DNA of 64,000 nt. Source: Tamarix chinensis. Taxonomy: Eukaryota > Streptophyta > Magnoliopsida > Caryophyllales > Tamaricaceae. This document shows positions 35,042 to 46,439 of this stretch, in pieces (position 1 is the stretch's first letter; every line of letters starts with the position of its first letter). Below the pieces are notes generated by a model. It saw only the letters and a program-made list of their open reading frames with translations, was not told the DNA's origin and searched no databases. Both the position numbers and the translations under genes were made by a program. The stretch lies in the NCBI GenBank assembly GCA_030549775.1, contig CM060177.1, positions 50,033,138 to 50,097,137 on the forward strand, in the 5' to 3' direction.

Positions 35042-36151
35042 AGCTCTTTAATTAGGACATTATCTATCAAAGTTTCCATATCCTTTACATTTAAAACATT
35101 GTTTATTAGATATTTCAACCATCTTATTTTTACCTTTTTCATCTTGGTTAATTTTTTTTTTATCATATGAGGATATAGATTTAGGCATGAATGTATTCGA
35201 ATATGGTTTAGGTGAAGTCAAAGCATTAGATTTAACATAGGCCTTGGTCAATTTTGTTTATTTTTCAAATTTAATGCCAACTTAATCAAGTCATCAAGAG
35301 AATCATATGCAAACATATCAACTTTGTCACGTATCAAATTATTTAGTCCACCTAAGTATCTAGCACATTTTTGTTCCTTTCTTTCTTCTACATCATATAT
35401 AAGTGTTAGTTTTTAAAATTCTCTAGTGTACTCTTCTACACTAAACAATCCTTGCCCTAGGGTTATCATATTTACGTACATATCTTTTTCATACTCCCTA
35501 AGCACAAATTTTCTTCTTAGGTGCTTTTTAATTTTTTCCCATGATTTAATTTTTGATTTCTTTTTTCTTTCTCTTGTCTTTTTTAAAGTTTTCATACCAA
35601 ATCCTAGCAAATCTTTTAAACTTAAGAGTAGCAAGCTTACATTTTCTTCCATCATCATACTCTTTACATTCGAAAATAGCCTCAATCTCATGTAACCATT
35701 TAAGGAACAATTCCACATTCAATTCACCATAAAAATCAGGAAGATCTAGTTTGATACCTTGATCCTCATTATATGTATGCCTTACTTGGATATGATGTGG
35801 TCTCCTATGATTTTTTGAGCCGTGAGAACCCATTTCCTCTTCTCCATCCTTGACGTAGTTCATTTTTGCATGCCCACATCCTCCTTTAGCTTGGACTGCA
35901 CCCCTCATCGTCCCCTCTACAATGTCTTGCGTGGCTTCCATTTGATTTTGCCATGGTTAAAGCTTGTCTTGGTCAGCTAACTTTGATTCCACACTTTGCA
36001 GCAGTTGTTGGAGTTCTGCATGAGTCTTAAGTTGGGCGTCCATGCGAGTGGTAAGGCTCTTGATGGATTCCACCAATGCACACACATCTTCACTTGCCAT
36101 GGTGAAGTTGATAAAATAGCACTCAAACTTCCACAAAGAATCAACAACCAA
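35042..36151 (-). pseudogene. Ty3/gypsy gag relic with zinc knuckle
   Basis: From about 36100 on minus: MASEDVCALVESIKSLTTRM with a coiled-coil-like start, then LDLPDFYGELNVELFLKWLH and SWEKIKKHLRRKFVL...LGQGLFSVEEYTREF of the retrotransposon gag domain, then ARYLGGLNNLIRDKV after a frameshift, and CFKCKGYGNFDR, a CCHC knuckle in which His is replaced by Asn and a stop follows. At least three stops or frameshifts are visible. It is the upstream end of the element continuing at 34278, 28760 and 20754. Confidence 0.85.
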
Positions 36152-36500
36152 TGGTGTCCTTGGAAGGTTTACTTGCAGTCGAAAAATGTTGGACAGTTCT
36201 TACAAAGGTATAAGCAATTCTTGATGGCTTCTTTAATGTCTTGGTCATGCAAGGTTTAAGGAGAGGTAGTCAAATGATTTTTAAGTAATTCTTGGGCTGG
36301 TGATGACGGCTTTCTTGGTGAAAACTAGGTAAAGTCATGTAGACTATAAGGAGAGGATGTCAAATGAATTAGTATCTTCAAGTTGAAGATTATATATTAA
36401 AAGGACTCAAAGACAGGAAGAAGAGAAAAGGATAGTATGTGTTGAAATGGTGAGAGATGAATAATAAGGTTCGAAAGCTGTAAGTATTATTTGAACCAAT
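36152..36500. other. Upstream flank of the minus-strand gypsy gag; no LTR edge found
   Basis: The 5' leader and LTR of the minus-strand element are expected here. I see no complement of a primer-binding site and no TG..CA edge. Two GGAGAGGnxGTCAAATGA repeats (about 36260 and 36350) are the only local structure. Confidence 0.4.
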
Positions 36501-38469
36501 GGAACTGCCGGGGGTTTGAATTTTAGGCTATCAACTAGTTTACATAACCGATCAACTAGTGTGCTAGGGAAATTTACATTCTTGTTCTCAACAAACTAGT
36601 CGATTGGTTTGTCTAAACTGATTGACTATCTTATGATTTTTGATGCATTTTTTATTTTGATTTGAATTTCTCTGTAATGATTATGAAAACTTTTGATTTG
36701 AGTCCAAATATGCAAAAAAGAATGTTATAGTGTACTAGGATTATGTTTACATTATTTAGATCATTACATAATTTTAATTAGCTAAACTTTCCCCAAAAGG
36801 CAATTTTGAGGCAAGCTTCACCATTTTCTTCTCCTTCACCTCTCCCTCTCTCTTCTGGTAGATGGAGCTGCAAGACTGACTTTGTGCACCATCCGCTAAC
36901 TTGCCAACCCACTTCCATGCCCATTTCTGACCACACTAAACCCCTGCCCCATCAAGTCAGCCCTCATTTCTTAGCCTGCCCATACTCAATCTCATTAGGT
37001 TCATCCCCTTTTCTCTTAAGAATGTCGACCAGCCTTTCCTCTATACTTCTCATTTCTTATCCATTCTCATTCATCACTTGTGTTCTTTCTCTCTTCTCTT
37101 TTCTCCTTTTGAAAATTTATTGAAGTGTTGAGCATCCTTTCATTTCCCCTCTTCTTCCCTTTACTGAGAAAAATATAAGCTTTCTCTTATTTTTTCCTTT
37201 TATTGTGTAAGTATTGTGTTCCTTTCTCTTTTTATAATCTTGGTTTAAGTTCTCTCATGCTTTCCTTAAGCAAGGAAGAATTAAGGGTGGGAAAGGTTGA
37301 AGATTTCAGCTCCTCCCTTAACAACCTGTTTTTGAGTCAAAGGTGGTGTTCTATGTTTTTCTTCTTCTTTTGATTTTCTTGGATTTTAATGAAGTTTTGA
37401 AAGAGGATTTTAATGGTATTTAATTTTATTCTCTTAATAATTGAAGTTCTGCTAGATAAGCCATCTAGTAGGGGTTTTATGCTAGAAGAATTGTTTCAAG
37501 GTAAGGCATTATTATCTTTAACATAAATAAGTTTCTATGGTATATTGGGGTTCCTATGTTTGGTGCTTATATGAGTATGATCTAATTATGTTCCATGGTA
37601 TGAACATGTGGTATAATTCTTCCCAAGTTAGTGTTGTTGGAATTCTTTGATTTTAAGCATAAAATGGGTTGTTTGAGCATGATTTGTTTAAGTATATACA
37701 TTACCATATATCTATGTGATTATATGTGTGAAGCTTACATTTTTATTTTTATTTTCACATAGAAGTATGCTAGGAATTATATGGTGAACTGTAGTAAAAT
37801 TTGGTGTGTTTCACAAGTTTGGGTAGTGTTTACGTAGACTAATTGATCGGTTCCTCAAACCCATTGATTGGTTTTGTGAGCATTCGAATGGTTTGGAGTT
37901 TAGGATTAGTTGGTCACAAGATCAGTTGTTTAGTTTGATGAACCAATCAACTAGTTTTGATAAATAATCTATCGATTGGTGAAACCCATCAACTAATGTC
38001 TTTGTAGACTAAAATGGCTTGGTCTCTACTTAGACCCATCAACTGGTTGGACCAAACCAATCAAGTGGTTACTATAACTAGTCAATCAGTTGATCAAATA
38101 AATTGATTGGTTTTTCTACAGGCTAAAATAGATTGGTCTCTGCTTAGACCCATCGACTGGTTAGTTAAAACCAACCGACTAGTTCCCATAAATAGTCGAT
38201 CGATGGGGCCAACTAGCTAACTGGTTCTCTAGCGTTGTTTGGACCAGGTTTGGTATGACCAAACCAATCAATTGGCCTATAGAATTGATTAATTAGTCTA
38301 GTTGGAAGTCGCTTGGCGTGATATAATTTATTTGGTTATCTTGGGCCTTTTGTGTTGATACTTCCATGTATTTATAATATTTTAATTATGATTTCAATTA
38401 TGATTAATGTGATGTAATGTGAATCACCATAATGTTATTTGAGACTTGATTTTAGTTAAGTTTGGTGTC

Positions 38470-38690
38470 ATCTCTAAACACCTAAGTGGTGGATTAATGC
38501 CTTGTGATGTGTTTGGTGTTATCACTTGGAAACACCCAATTTGGTTAAATAATAGATTTTATATGTTTTTGGTATTATCACTTGGAAACACCCAACTAGG
38601 TTAAATAATGGAATTTAATGGTGTTTGATGTCATCACTTGGAAACACCCAATTTAGTTATGTTTAGACTTTGTTGTGATTTGTGATATCA
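38470..38690 (+). repeat. Tandem repeat (about 65 bp, 3-4 copies) in LTR-h
   Basis: Units read GTGTTTGGTGTTATCACTTG and GAAACACCCAATTTGGTTAA with small differences. Each unit can pair GGTGTT with AACACC around the ATCACTTGG loop. Confidence 0.8.
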
Positions 38691-38829
38691 CTTGTAGCAT
38701 AATTAATGATTTAATATTTTGTTTGAGCCTATTTCTCCGACTCTTAGGATAGCTGCCAAGAGTTAGTGGGTAGGTTGCTCGTGGTTATATTTTCACTCAA
38801 TACTTATTTTCTTCTCTACCGGGTTATAG

Positions 38830-39190
38830 TTGGTAGGGGGTATGTGCATATTTTTGAGGTATAGGATTATACCATGGCAGGTTGACATGGCATCAGTGTC
38901 CAACTTGGGTGGGTGAGGTATCCTAATACAAACCCCTTGGCACTTTATATTGTCTATTTTTTAGGTAGGTGTGGTATCTTAACCTTTTAGCCTTCACTAT
39001 GGAGACATTCAAAGTGTGGTGAGTGAGGTATCCTAGTACAAGCCCATTTAGTTTACTTCTACCACACATGGTGGGTGTGGTATCCTAATTTGTGGTAGGT
39101 GTACTCAATGTGTGGTGGGTGTGGTATCCCAATGAAAGCCCCTTCAATGTATCCTGAACTTGTGTGATGGGTATGGTATCACATTGTGAT
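38830..39190 (+). repeat. GGTGGGTGTGGTATCC repeats in LTR-h
   Basis: At least six degenerate copies of GTGGGTGnGGTATCCTAAT separated by 40-60 bp. They sit where the CCACCGG boxes lie in the other LTRs; homology to the box is not evident. Confidence 0.65.
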
Positions 39191-39836
39191 TATTTTTACA
39201 ATGATGAATTTTGATTATGGTGGAGAATTGGGTGTGGCAAACGAACTACCTTATTAACTGGAAATTGTGTGGTCACTAAAGGAGGAATTCTCATATGGTT
39301 TATATTATATAAATTGTATGTATTACTATATTTCTATACTTCTTTGATTTCCATGCAAGCATGCCATGTTGTACTTGAGTTATATTGATATGATATCAAC
39401 ATGCTATTATGTGACTTCAATGTGTTATATGAGCCTCAACATGTTTTAGGTAGTATGTTTTACCAGTACTTCATAGTACTGATATTGTACTTGTGTAGTC
39501 ATTGTGATGATCCAGCTTCTGGTCCGGGGAGCAAAGGACAATTTGTGGGGTTATAACTCCCAGTTAGAGAATGCCGAGAGTGATGACATGGGCCATTAGC
39601 GGGCTATTGTTTGGGTTTGGAGGTTTATAATTGCGCTTAAGAGTTAGACTAACTGGTTATTAGTATTTTACCCACTTTTTTTGATGATTTTGTATTTTTG
39701 GTTATTTAAACTCTTGGCTCGATTTCTTTTATTTGGTTTCATAAAACTATCAAATTCATTCTATCTATAATATCATTGTAGTCTTTATTATCATATATTG
39801 TCACATGAATTTTGTTTCTTATTCCATTTTACCTTA

Positions 39837-39883
39837 CATCAGTTATGGGTTAGGTGATGATCACACCTCTCTCATAGTTGATG
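39837..39883 (+). other. Terminal LTR hairpin of LTR-h
   Basis: Arms CATCAGTTATG and CATAGTTGATG, eleven pairs including two adjacent G-U pairs on the sense strand, followed by TGGTGGTAACA. It lies 90 nt before the LTR end. Confidence 0.7.
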
Positions 39884-39973
39884 TGGTGGTAACATTCCTC
39901 AGTTTGTTTTTCAAATGCTTCTGCATTGTCTTAAAAATGATTTTTTTTGGTTTAATAAATTGAGGGTGTTACA

Positions 39974-40320
39974 ATTTTACACTTTGCGTACCTCCCACAA
40001 GTGTTGCCCAATAAAAATGCTCACTAGGTATGTCTATGGTCTTGTTGATGCCAAAATGTATGACTTTTCCTCCTCTGTCCACTTCCCTCACAAGCAACAC
40101 TCTAATATAGAACTTAGGAATGCAAAGCATATTACTCTCAAAGAGGAACCCATCTTAGATGATGAAAGACCCCTTTTTCTTGTTTTGGTCCTTGAAGTAG
40201 CATCCAAAGTCTTCATCTTCCTTATAAAACTATCTAATACACCCAAAACCCAATACCTTATCTTATAATAAAGAAATCATTCAATATCTCATAGAGAGTA
40301 CATCAACTACTACATTAGTA
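39974..40320 (-). pseudogene. Antisense gypsy RNase H-integrase junction fragment
   Basis: On the minus strand, TNVVVDVLSL (about 40290-40318) matches the NVVADALSR end of gypsy RNase H. HFGINKTIDIPSEHFYW (about 40000-40045) matches the GHFGxxKTLxxLxxHFYWP integrase H2C2 region. Several stops occur between. It is cut by LTR-h on the left and by a Copia LTR on the right. This is a different copy from the pol at 20754-23371, which has its own version of this region. Confidence 0.75.
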
Positions 40321-40855
40321 TGAGTTTTGAATGGGTACGTGAGGCACAACATAATATTGTGTTGGTTTGTGCAGGAGTTGGAGAATTCAAACGTGGAATG
40401 GTGAGTTCTATGATAAAAATGGGGCTCGGTGTTTATTAACACAGACCATGTTTATTTACATAATGTGTTGATGTGATTTTTTGGCAAAAAGTTGATAGTA
40501 AAGAAATAAAAATAGAGGCCATGTTTCCCAAACATGTGCCATGCTTTTTCTTAATTTTTAAAATACGTTGTTTCGCCCTATAAGGTTTTTTATAGTATAA
40601 AAGAGATATTAGAAAATACTGGCCATTAAGTCATGTGAGCCAACTTTTTCTTCTCCATAGGATTCTCCATTGTTAGAGAATTCTAGTTTTGTGTAATTGG
40701 TTGATTAATTTATTTAATTATTTTGTAGTCACACAAGAGCATAAATAAAGATCTCTAATTTTTTCCTCAATTATTCTATTTTGTGATTAGTCTATTAATT
40801 GTTCATCATCTTGCTAATTCCAATTCTGGTTTAGATCCATTCAATCCATGTTATA
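40321..40855 (+). mobile_element. Decayed Copia 5' LTR and PBS
   Basis: It begins TGAGTTTTGAATGGG and resembles the minus-strand solo LTR at 14932-15386 over most of its length. Immediately after, CATGTTATATCAAAGCTATGG (40847 on) looks like a decayed Met primer-binding site (TGGTATCAGAGC), followed by a Copia gag relic. Confidence 0.6.
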
Positions 40856-40869
40856 TCAAAGCTATGGTT

Positions 40870-41620
40870 GTTAAAGAGATCTAGTAATCAGGATAGGTAT
40901 AAGTTTCGATATTGAGAAGTTAAATCGGTTTGTGAGTTTTGATTATTTAATTGAAGGTAGGTGGTTCTTATTTAGAAAATATTGGAAAAGGCTTTATCTT
41001 ATCATTTGAATAAGTTAAATTCGATAAAGGCTGAGAGATTTAAAGAATTTAATCTAAATGCCCTCTCTACCTTACAACTATGCTTGTAAAACAAGGTATT
41101 GTGGGAATTGGCAAAGGAATCAAAGGTGATTGCCTTATGGTTGAAGCTTGAGTCATTATATGTGACGAAATTAATAGAGAATTAACTACTATTGAATAGT
41201 CAACTTCATAACTTGAAATTAAGGTAGGGTCAATCTTTGAAAGCTTATTTAGACGAATTTGATTCTATTGAGAGGAATTTTCATAAATTACAAGTCAAGT
41301 TTGATGATGCAAATTTGGCCAGTATGCTATTATGTTCTTTGTCTGCTAATTTTAAGCATTTTTTTTTAGACTTTTTTTTTGTATGGAAAGGATGAGTTAG
41401 TTCTTAAGGATGTGAAATCTGCCTTGCTATAATGGGATTTGATTAATATTTACTTGGCTGCCAATGGTACTTTTGGGGACTCATATAGTGAGGCATTAAC
41501 ATGAACAGGGGTCTATTGATTGTAAGAAGTCTATATCTAAATTGAAGAGTTGGCAGAAGAATATAGAATGTTATGGGTGTCATTCTACAAGACCAATCAA
41601 ATCACGTTTATTACTATGAC
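40870..41620 (+). pseudogene. Ty1/copia gag (UBN2-type) relic
   Basis: The frames contain LESLYVTKLIEN.., GQSLKAYLDEFDSIERNFHK (about 41232-41290), DDANLASMLLCSLSANFKHF and GKDELVLKDVKSALL. These match the UBN2 gag pattern KxGxSVxDYLDEFxxI..LLxSLPxSYxHF..LYGKDxLxxxDVxSAL. WQKNIECYGCH near 41553 is the start of a zinc knuckle. Stops and frameshifts are present and no pol follows. Confidence 0.8.
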
Positions 41621-42373
41621 AACAATTTCTCAACCTCTTTTTGTTTGATATAATCATTCAATCCACACACATTCTAATATCCAAAGCTCATATATAGATG
41701 TGGAAATTATGTCTAAAGAAGAATGTGAATAAGCCTTTGAGAAACCAACCTCAAACTTGCCTCAAAGTTAATGTCATCACATTACTCAAGAGTTGAAATA
41801 GATGGTTCTCTTAGCAAGAAAAAAAAACTAATTAGTAGGAGAATAAGAGGACCCTATACCACTAATAGATCTAGTAGTTGACCTTTAAGAACCTACCATA
41901 ATATTCATAGGTGTTGGTTACAACTCAAGAGTAGAGAAACTCATAAGGTGAGTAGAAGGATGAGATGTATCCTCTTTTCTTCTATCTTTCAAAATAACCC
42001 ATTGTTCCTTAGTAAGGGTCTCTATGGTACCTTAGCAAGGAATTGATTAGCCTCATGATTAGTACTATGGTAATGGTAACAATAAAAAGGCCTCTATTCA
42101 AAAACCAAGGGTTTTCAAATATAATACCATATTTCTTCTTGATACACACTAATTGGGAACTTCTTGTGATAATCAACCTCAGCAAGCATACAAGTAAACA
42201 TGTAAAAGAGATAAGCTCCATGGAAGTTGTAATAGGGTCCATCCTTATAGACTTACTAATGCAACTACATATACAACCTTGGGAGGGAACTAATCACCTA
42301 TGGAGCAGCAAGTTAAGGAATTTAACCCACAAGGGAAGCTTGTTAAAAATTGATCAATAACTAGCATTCGACC
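41621..42373. other. No recognisable feature
   Basis: AT-rich sequence with two overlapping opposite-strand open frames (42009-42360) that have no conserved motif. It may be eroded Copia pol or older repeat; nothing can be supported. Confidence 0.5.
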
Positions 42374-42472
42374 TATAATGCCCCCATTTTTTTTTACTGC
42401 CAAAAAAATTTCTTTTTAAAATATTTTAGAATAGAAAGATACAAACACCTATAGAAAAAATGGGGTGTTATA
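42374..42472 (+). mobile_element. Miniature LTR remnant (99 bp) with both termini
   Basis: A head TATAATGCCCCCATTTTTTT and a tail AAAAAAATGGGGTGTTATA, complementary over most of 18 bp, lie only 99 bp apart. GGTTAGTATTAGAGT, a decayed primer-binding site, follows directly, and then the gag relic. It looks like the 5' LTR of the relic element after a very large internal deletion. Confidence 0.5.
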
Positions 42473-44945
42473 GGTTAGTATTAGAGTTTTTTTTTTAAAT
42501 ATCCCCTTCACTTTTAAGTATTTTGGACCAATATCACATGTTGGTGCTATAGTTGTGTTAAAACTCCTTCCCTTTTTAAATATTTATAACTAATACTGAA
42601 AATTATTTCAACACTTTTTCAACTATTTTGAGTATTTATTAGAGAATTGAAGTGTTTTAAAACCTTTATAGTCCATGAGTGAGAGTGGGTTGGGAGCGTG
42701 TTATAGATAACTTACATGTTTATTTGTTGTGCAAGCCTTATTGCTTAGTAAATTGGTTGTTTTTTTTTTATTAGTCCTAGTATTTATAAATTGATGGTTA
42801 CCAACCACCACAATGACAACATCAATGAATTCATAGAAACTATTAATGCCTACAAGGAAGGTTAAATTTGAGCTCCACAGCCGCTACTACTATTGCCACC
42901 ACCAGTGCCAATACCAACACCAATTTTAGAGAATTGGCTTAGGAGAGTTAGACATCATCATCCAATGATATTTGAGGGTTAGAAGGACCCTATTGTTATA
43001 GAGAGATGGATTAGGGACAAAGAAAATACCTTTATTGTGTGTGGTTACCCATCATATAAAAGGGTTGATATAGTAGTGTACTATCTAAGGGGCTAACTTG
43101 ATATTTGATGGAGGAGCGTCTAGTGTAGGGTCAGAGAGCATGCTTTATGGGGGTCTTTTCCTAAGATATTCTAAGCTAGATTTTACCCTCATCATCTCCA
43201 TATGAGGAAGTATGATGAATTTATAGTGCTTCATCAAGGGAGCATGATGATGGAGGAGTATCACATGAGGTTTATAGGCCTAGTCCAATTTGCTCCTGAG
43301 GTAGAGGCTAGTAAGGATATGTAGGTCCACCAGTTTAAAGAAGCCATTTTTAAACTCATTATATATAATCAATTTGGCTATAATAGTAGACTTGGAGAAT
43401 TCCTCCATTTTCAATTAATGTTATCAATCGTGCTAGTCAACCAAGGGGCTAGAAACCCCCACACTTTTCAATAGATTTAGGGATTAAGAAGTTTTGTAGA
43501 AGTTTCTTCGGTAGGGAAACTAAATGTGATTGGCTAATTTGAGGTTGAGCATTAGGTTGGTGTGGTAATGGGTATGCTTACCTTTTCTAACTTTTCAACA
43601 TGTGTGATGTTTTACTCTAATGCACTACATTCCTTTGTGCCATATTTATTTGTATCTAGAGTTACTTTATATTCTTCCTCTCGTATTTCCACTTCTATTA
43701 TGTTGCCTTCGATAGATAGGATTTCATGTTTTAAACTCTTTAGAGGAGTGACCCTAATAATTGGGGGAGTAGAGTTTCTCATAGACCTCATAGAGTTTGA
43801 GTTATGTGACTTTTATATGATTTTTAGAATGGACATGTAAGAGGAGTATCGAGCATTTATAGATTATATACAAGAGCGTGTGATGCTTCAAGGACTAAAT
43901 GGTGTTAGGGTGTCTTATTAAAGGCACAAGTCGAACCCCTTAATGAAGGTTGTGTCGGCTATCATGTTAAGTACCCTTGTTCAAATAGGGTATCCATTCT
44001 TCTTATGCAATCTTTGAGATACTGAGGTAGAAGAGACACCTCTAGAGTAGATTTTGGTAATTCAAGAGTATATAGAAGTGTTTCTCAATGAGATCTCAAG
44101 TCACTGATTTGAGATGTTGAGTTCACCATCGGCTTATCACAAAAGACAAAGCTAGTGTTGAAAGTACCATACCATATGGCACCCCTAGATATGAAAGAGC
44201 TTGAGACTCAACTAGAGGGATTTTTTTTAAAAAAATGGGCTATATTCAATCAAGTGTATCATCTTAAGGAGCACTAGTTTTATTCGTTAGGGAAAAATAT
44301 GGAAGTATAATGTTGTGCATCAACTACTAAGGACTGCATTAGGTTACATTAAATAACCATTATCCTTATTTTAAATTGATGCTTTGTTTGACCAACTCAA
44401 AGGAAACACAACATTTTTAAACATTGGTATTTGATCACGATACCATCAATTGAGGATTGTCCTGCAATATAGACCAAAGACAACCTTCTAAACTAGATAT
44501 GGCTATTATGAGTTCATAGCGACACCTTTTGGACTCACTAATGCACTTTCAGTATTTATAGTTCTCATGAACCAGATCTTTAAGAAATATTTGGATAAGT
44601 TTGTAGTGGTGCTCATCAACATCCGAATCTACTCTAGTAGTTATGAGGATCACAAACAACATCTAAGACATTCATTAACATTATAGAGAGCACACTAGTT
44701 ATATGCCTAAATTTTGAAGTGTGGGTTTTGTCAAGATCAAACAGTTAGCCAACACTTATAGGAAGAATATCGTGAGACTCCATGGAGTACCTAGAGACAT
44801 TATGTCAGACCAAGATTCCAATTTTTTATCACAATTTTGACAGAAGTTGCATGCCACTTTTGGGACTCAATTAAAGATAAGAATGGCTTTTCACCTATCT
44901 ACAAATGGTCAGATAGAGAGAACCATTTAGACCTTAGAGGACATA
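42473..44945 (+). pseudogene. Tekay/Del-like gag-protease-RT-integrase relic
   Basis: The gag (about 42920-43460) has ENWLRRVRHHHPMIFEG and DPIVIERWIRDKENTF, homologous to the intact gag at 51396, then RFYPHHLHMRKYDEF and EEYHMRFIGLVQFAP. A protease-like region (43560-43840) follows. RT has [19 protein letters not shown] and [18 protein letters not shown], in which the catalytic FIDDILIYS motif has lost both Asp residues. Integrase has IVRLHGVPRDIMSDQDSNF and HLSTNGQIERT. Stops are frequent and RT appears shortened. It continues at 45713 beyond a small insertion. Confidence 0.88.
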
Positions 44946-45707
44946 TGTAACACCGCGAATTGATACGACCACATGGGGGCTACCTTAGATTGCTTTTAGA
45001 TTGATTAGATGACCCCACATATTAAAACAATTCCTTTTAATGCACTTTGTTGTCACTTAAGTGCTTCTAGAGATATTTTTAGAAAATTTTTGAAATTTTC
45101 GAGGAGTGTCACCTATCCTAAAAATTATTCCATGAAAAACATGCTCAATTATGGAGTTCTTATGATAGAATCACCAAACGACGGTATACTATATTAATAT
45201 GAGTAGTCATTATCAATCCTTATAATACTCCTCTCAATTTGGGGGTATTGCATTTACTCCGACTCAAGGAATACAACTTCCTCATTGTGCCTTGACCACT
45301 AACTATCTCAGTATAGTTTATCCTAAGAATCGTCTCGCTAAACGACTAACTGACTTATCTAAGTTTGTATCACGGTCTTGATTTTGTTTTGATAGCATTT
45401 ATAACACCTTGAGTTGATATGACCTTACTTGGGCTACCTTAGAGCGCTTTTAATTTGATTAGTTGGCCCCACATATCAATACATGTTCTTTTAATGCACA
45501 TTATCCTCACTCATGTGTTTCTCAATATATTTTTAGAAGGTTTCTGAAACTTCCAAAGAGGATCACCTATCCTAAAAATTTCTCTATGACAAATATGCTT
45601 AATTGTAGAGTTCTTAAGATGGAATCACCAAAAGGATTGAATATCATATTGATACAAGTAGTCATATCAATTATTATAATACTCTACTTAATTTGGGGGG
45701 TATTATA
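44946..45707 (+). mobile_element. TRIM-like miniature LTR element (762 bp), TSD ACATA
   Basis: Two direct repeats, 44946-45252 (TGTAACACCGCG to GGGGTATTGCA) and 45400-45707 (TATAACACCTTG to GGGGTATTATA), flank a 147-bp internal segment. ACATA precedes at 44941-44945 and follows at 45708-45712. The integrase frame of the host relic resumes after it (LWECVINFRAIWKDHLNLIE). No coding capacity. The internal segment shows no clear Met primer-binding site or polypurine tract. The repeats have diverged noticeably, so the insertion is old. Confidence 0.82.
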
Positions 45708-45712
45708 ACATA

Positions 45713-46020
45713 CTTTGGGAATGTGTGATAAACTTTAGAGCTATTTGGAAGGATCACCTAAACTTGATTGAGTTTTCTTATAACAATAATTACTATATAT
45801 GTATTGAGATGAAACATTTTGAGGCCTTGGATAAAAGGAAGTGACATGATCCCTTATGTCGATGTGATACTATTGAAATACTTGTGTTGGGATCAGACAT
45901 GATTAAGGAGATAACGAGGTAGATTATAGTGATTCAGGGTCGTATGGGAACTACCTAGGATAGTAGAAGAACTTTGCAGATTTAAAGAGACAAATTGATG
46001 GTTATGAGGTAGGCAATAGA
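45713..46020 (+). pseudogene. 3' part of the Tekay/Del-like integrase relic
   Basis: Reads KDHLNLIEFSYNNNYY, EMKHFEALDKRK, LGSDMIKEITR and VIQGRMGTT, corresponding to the WDDHLPLIEFAYNNSYHSSI..PFEALYGRKC..LGPE part of gypsy integrase. It joins 44940 in frame context and is cut at 46021 by LTR-i. Confidence 0.85.
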
Positions 46021-46439
46021 TGAAATACCCCAAAAACCCTAATTTAGGAAATCCTGGCCGAATAGGGAATCATTAGGAAATTAATTAAAATAAACTACTT
46101 TTAGTGAAATAAATGGGAATTAATTAGAATAAATCAAGAAGGAATTTATAAGTGTGTAAATAGGAGGAATTGTGGTATTTTAAGTTAATTAAGGTTTTTA
46201 TTTTAGAAATTTATTAAATACATTAATTTATTAAAAATAGGAAGGATAAAATAGTCCAAATTAATATAAAATTTGCAAATAATTTAATTAGAGAAAAATT
46301 TAAGTGTTTTGTTAATCAAAATGGAATTAAGAAGATTTTTCCATAAACCCCTAAATTAACCTAAAAGTAGAACTCAATTATTGTTTTGATAATTATATTT
46401 TATTAAATACCCCTAATTACCCCAAATTATACTAATTAA

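Larger units (their letters stand above)
36501..39973 (+). mobile_element. LTR-h, plus-strand LTR with complete 3' end (start approximate)
   Basis: It ends GAGGGTGTTACA at 39973. Order: palindromic CGATTGGTT-type motifs (about 36530-36640), AT-rich head, C/T-rich block (36820-37200), large motif cluster (37840-38310), tandem hairpin repeats (38470-38690), CTCTTAGG/CCAAGAG hairpin (38741-38762), GGTGGGTGTGGTATCC repeats (38830-39190), CAGTAC/GTACTG and CCAG/CTGG hairpins (about 39460-39522) and the terminal hairpin (39837-39883). It is a divergent member of the same structural group. The head terminus was not found. Confidence 0.65.

Noticed and set aside
36501..39973. Pairing LTR-h with another LTR as one full-length element
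   Set aside because: No second copy of matching sequence, PBS or TSD could be found in the window.
42009..42360. Two overlapping opposite-strand frames of 77 and 105 codons
   Set aside because: No recognisable motif or start context, and surrounded by decayed transposon sequence.
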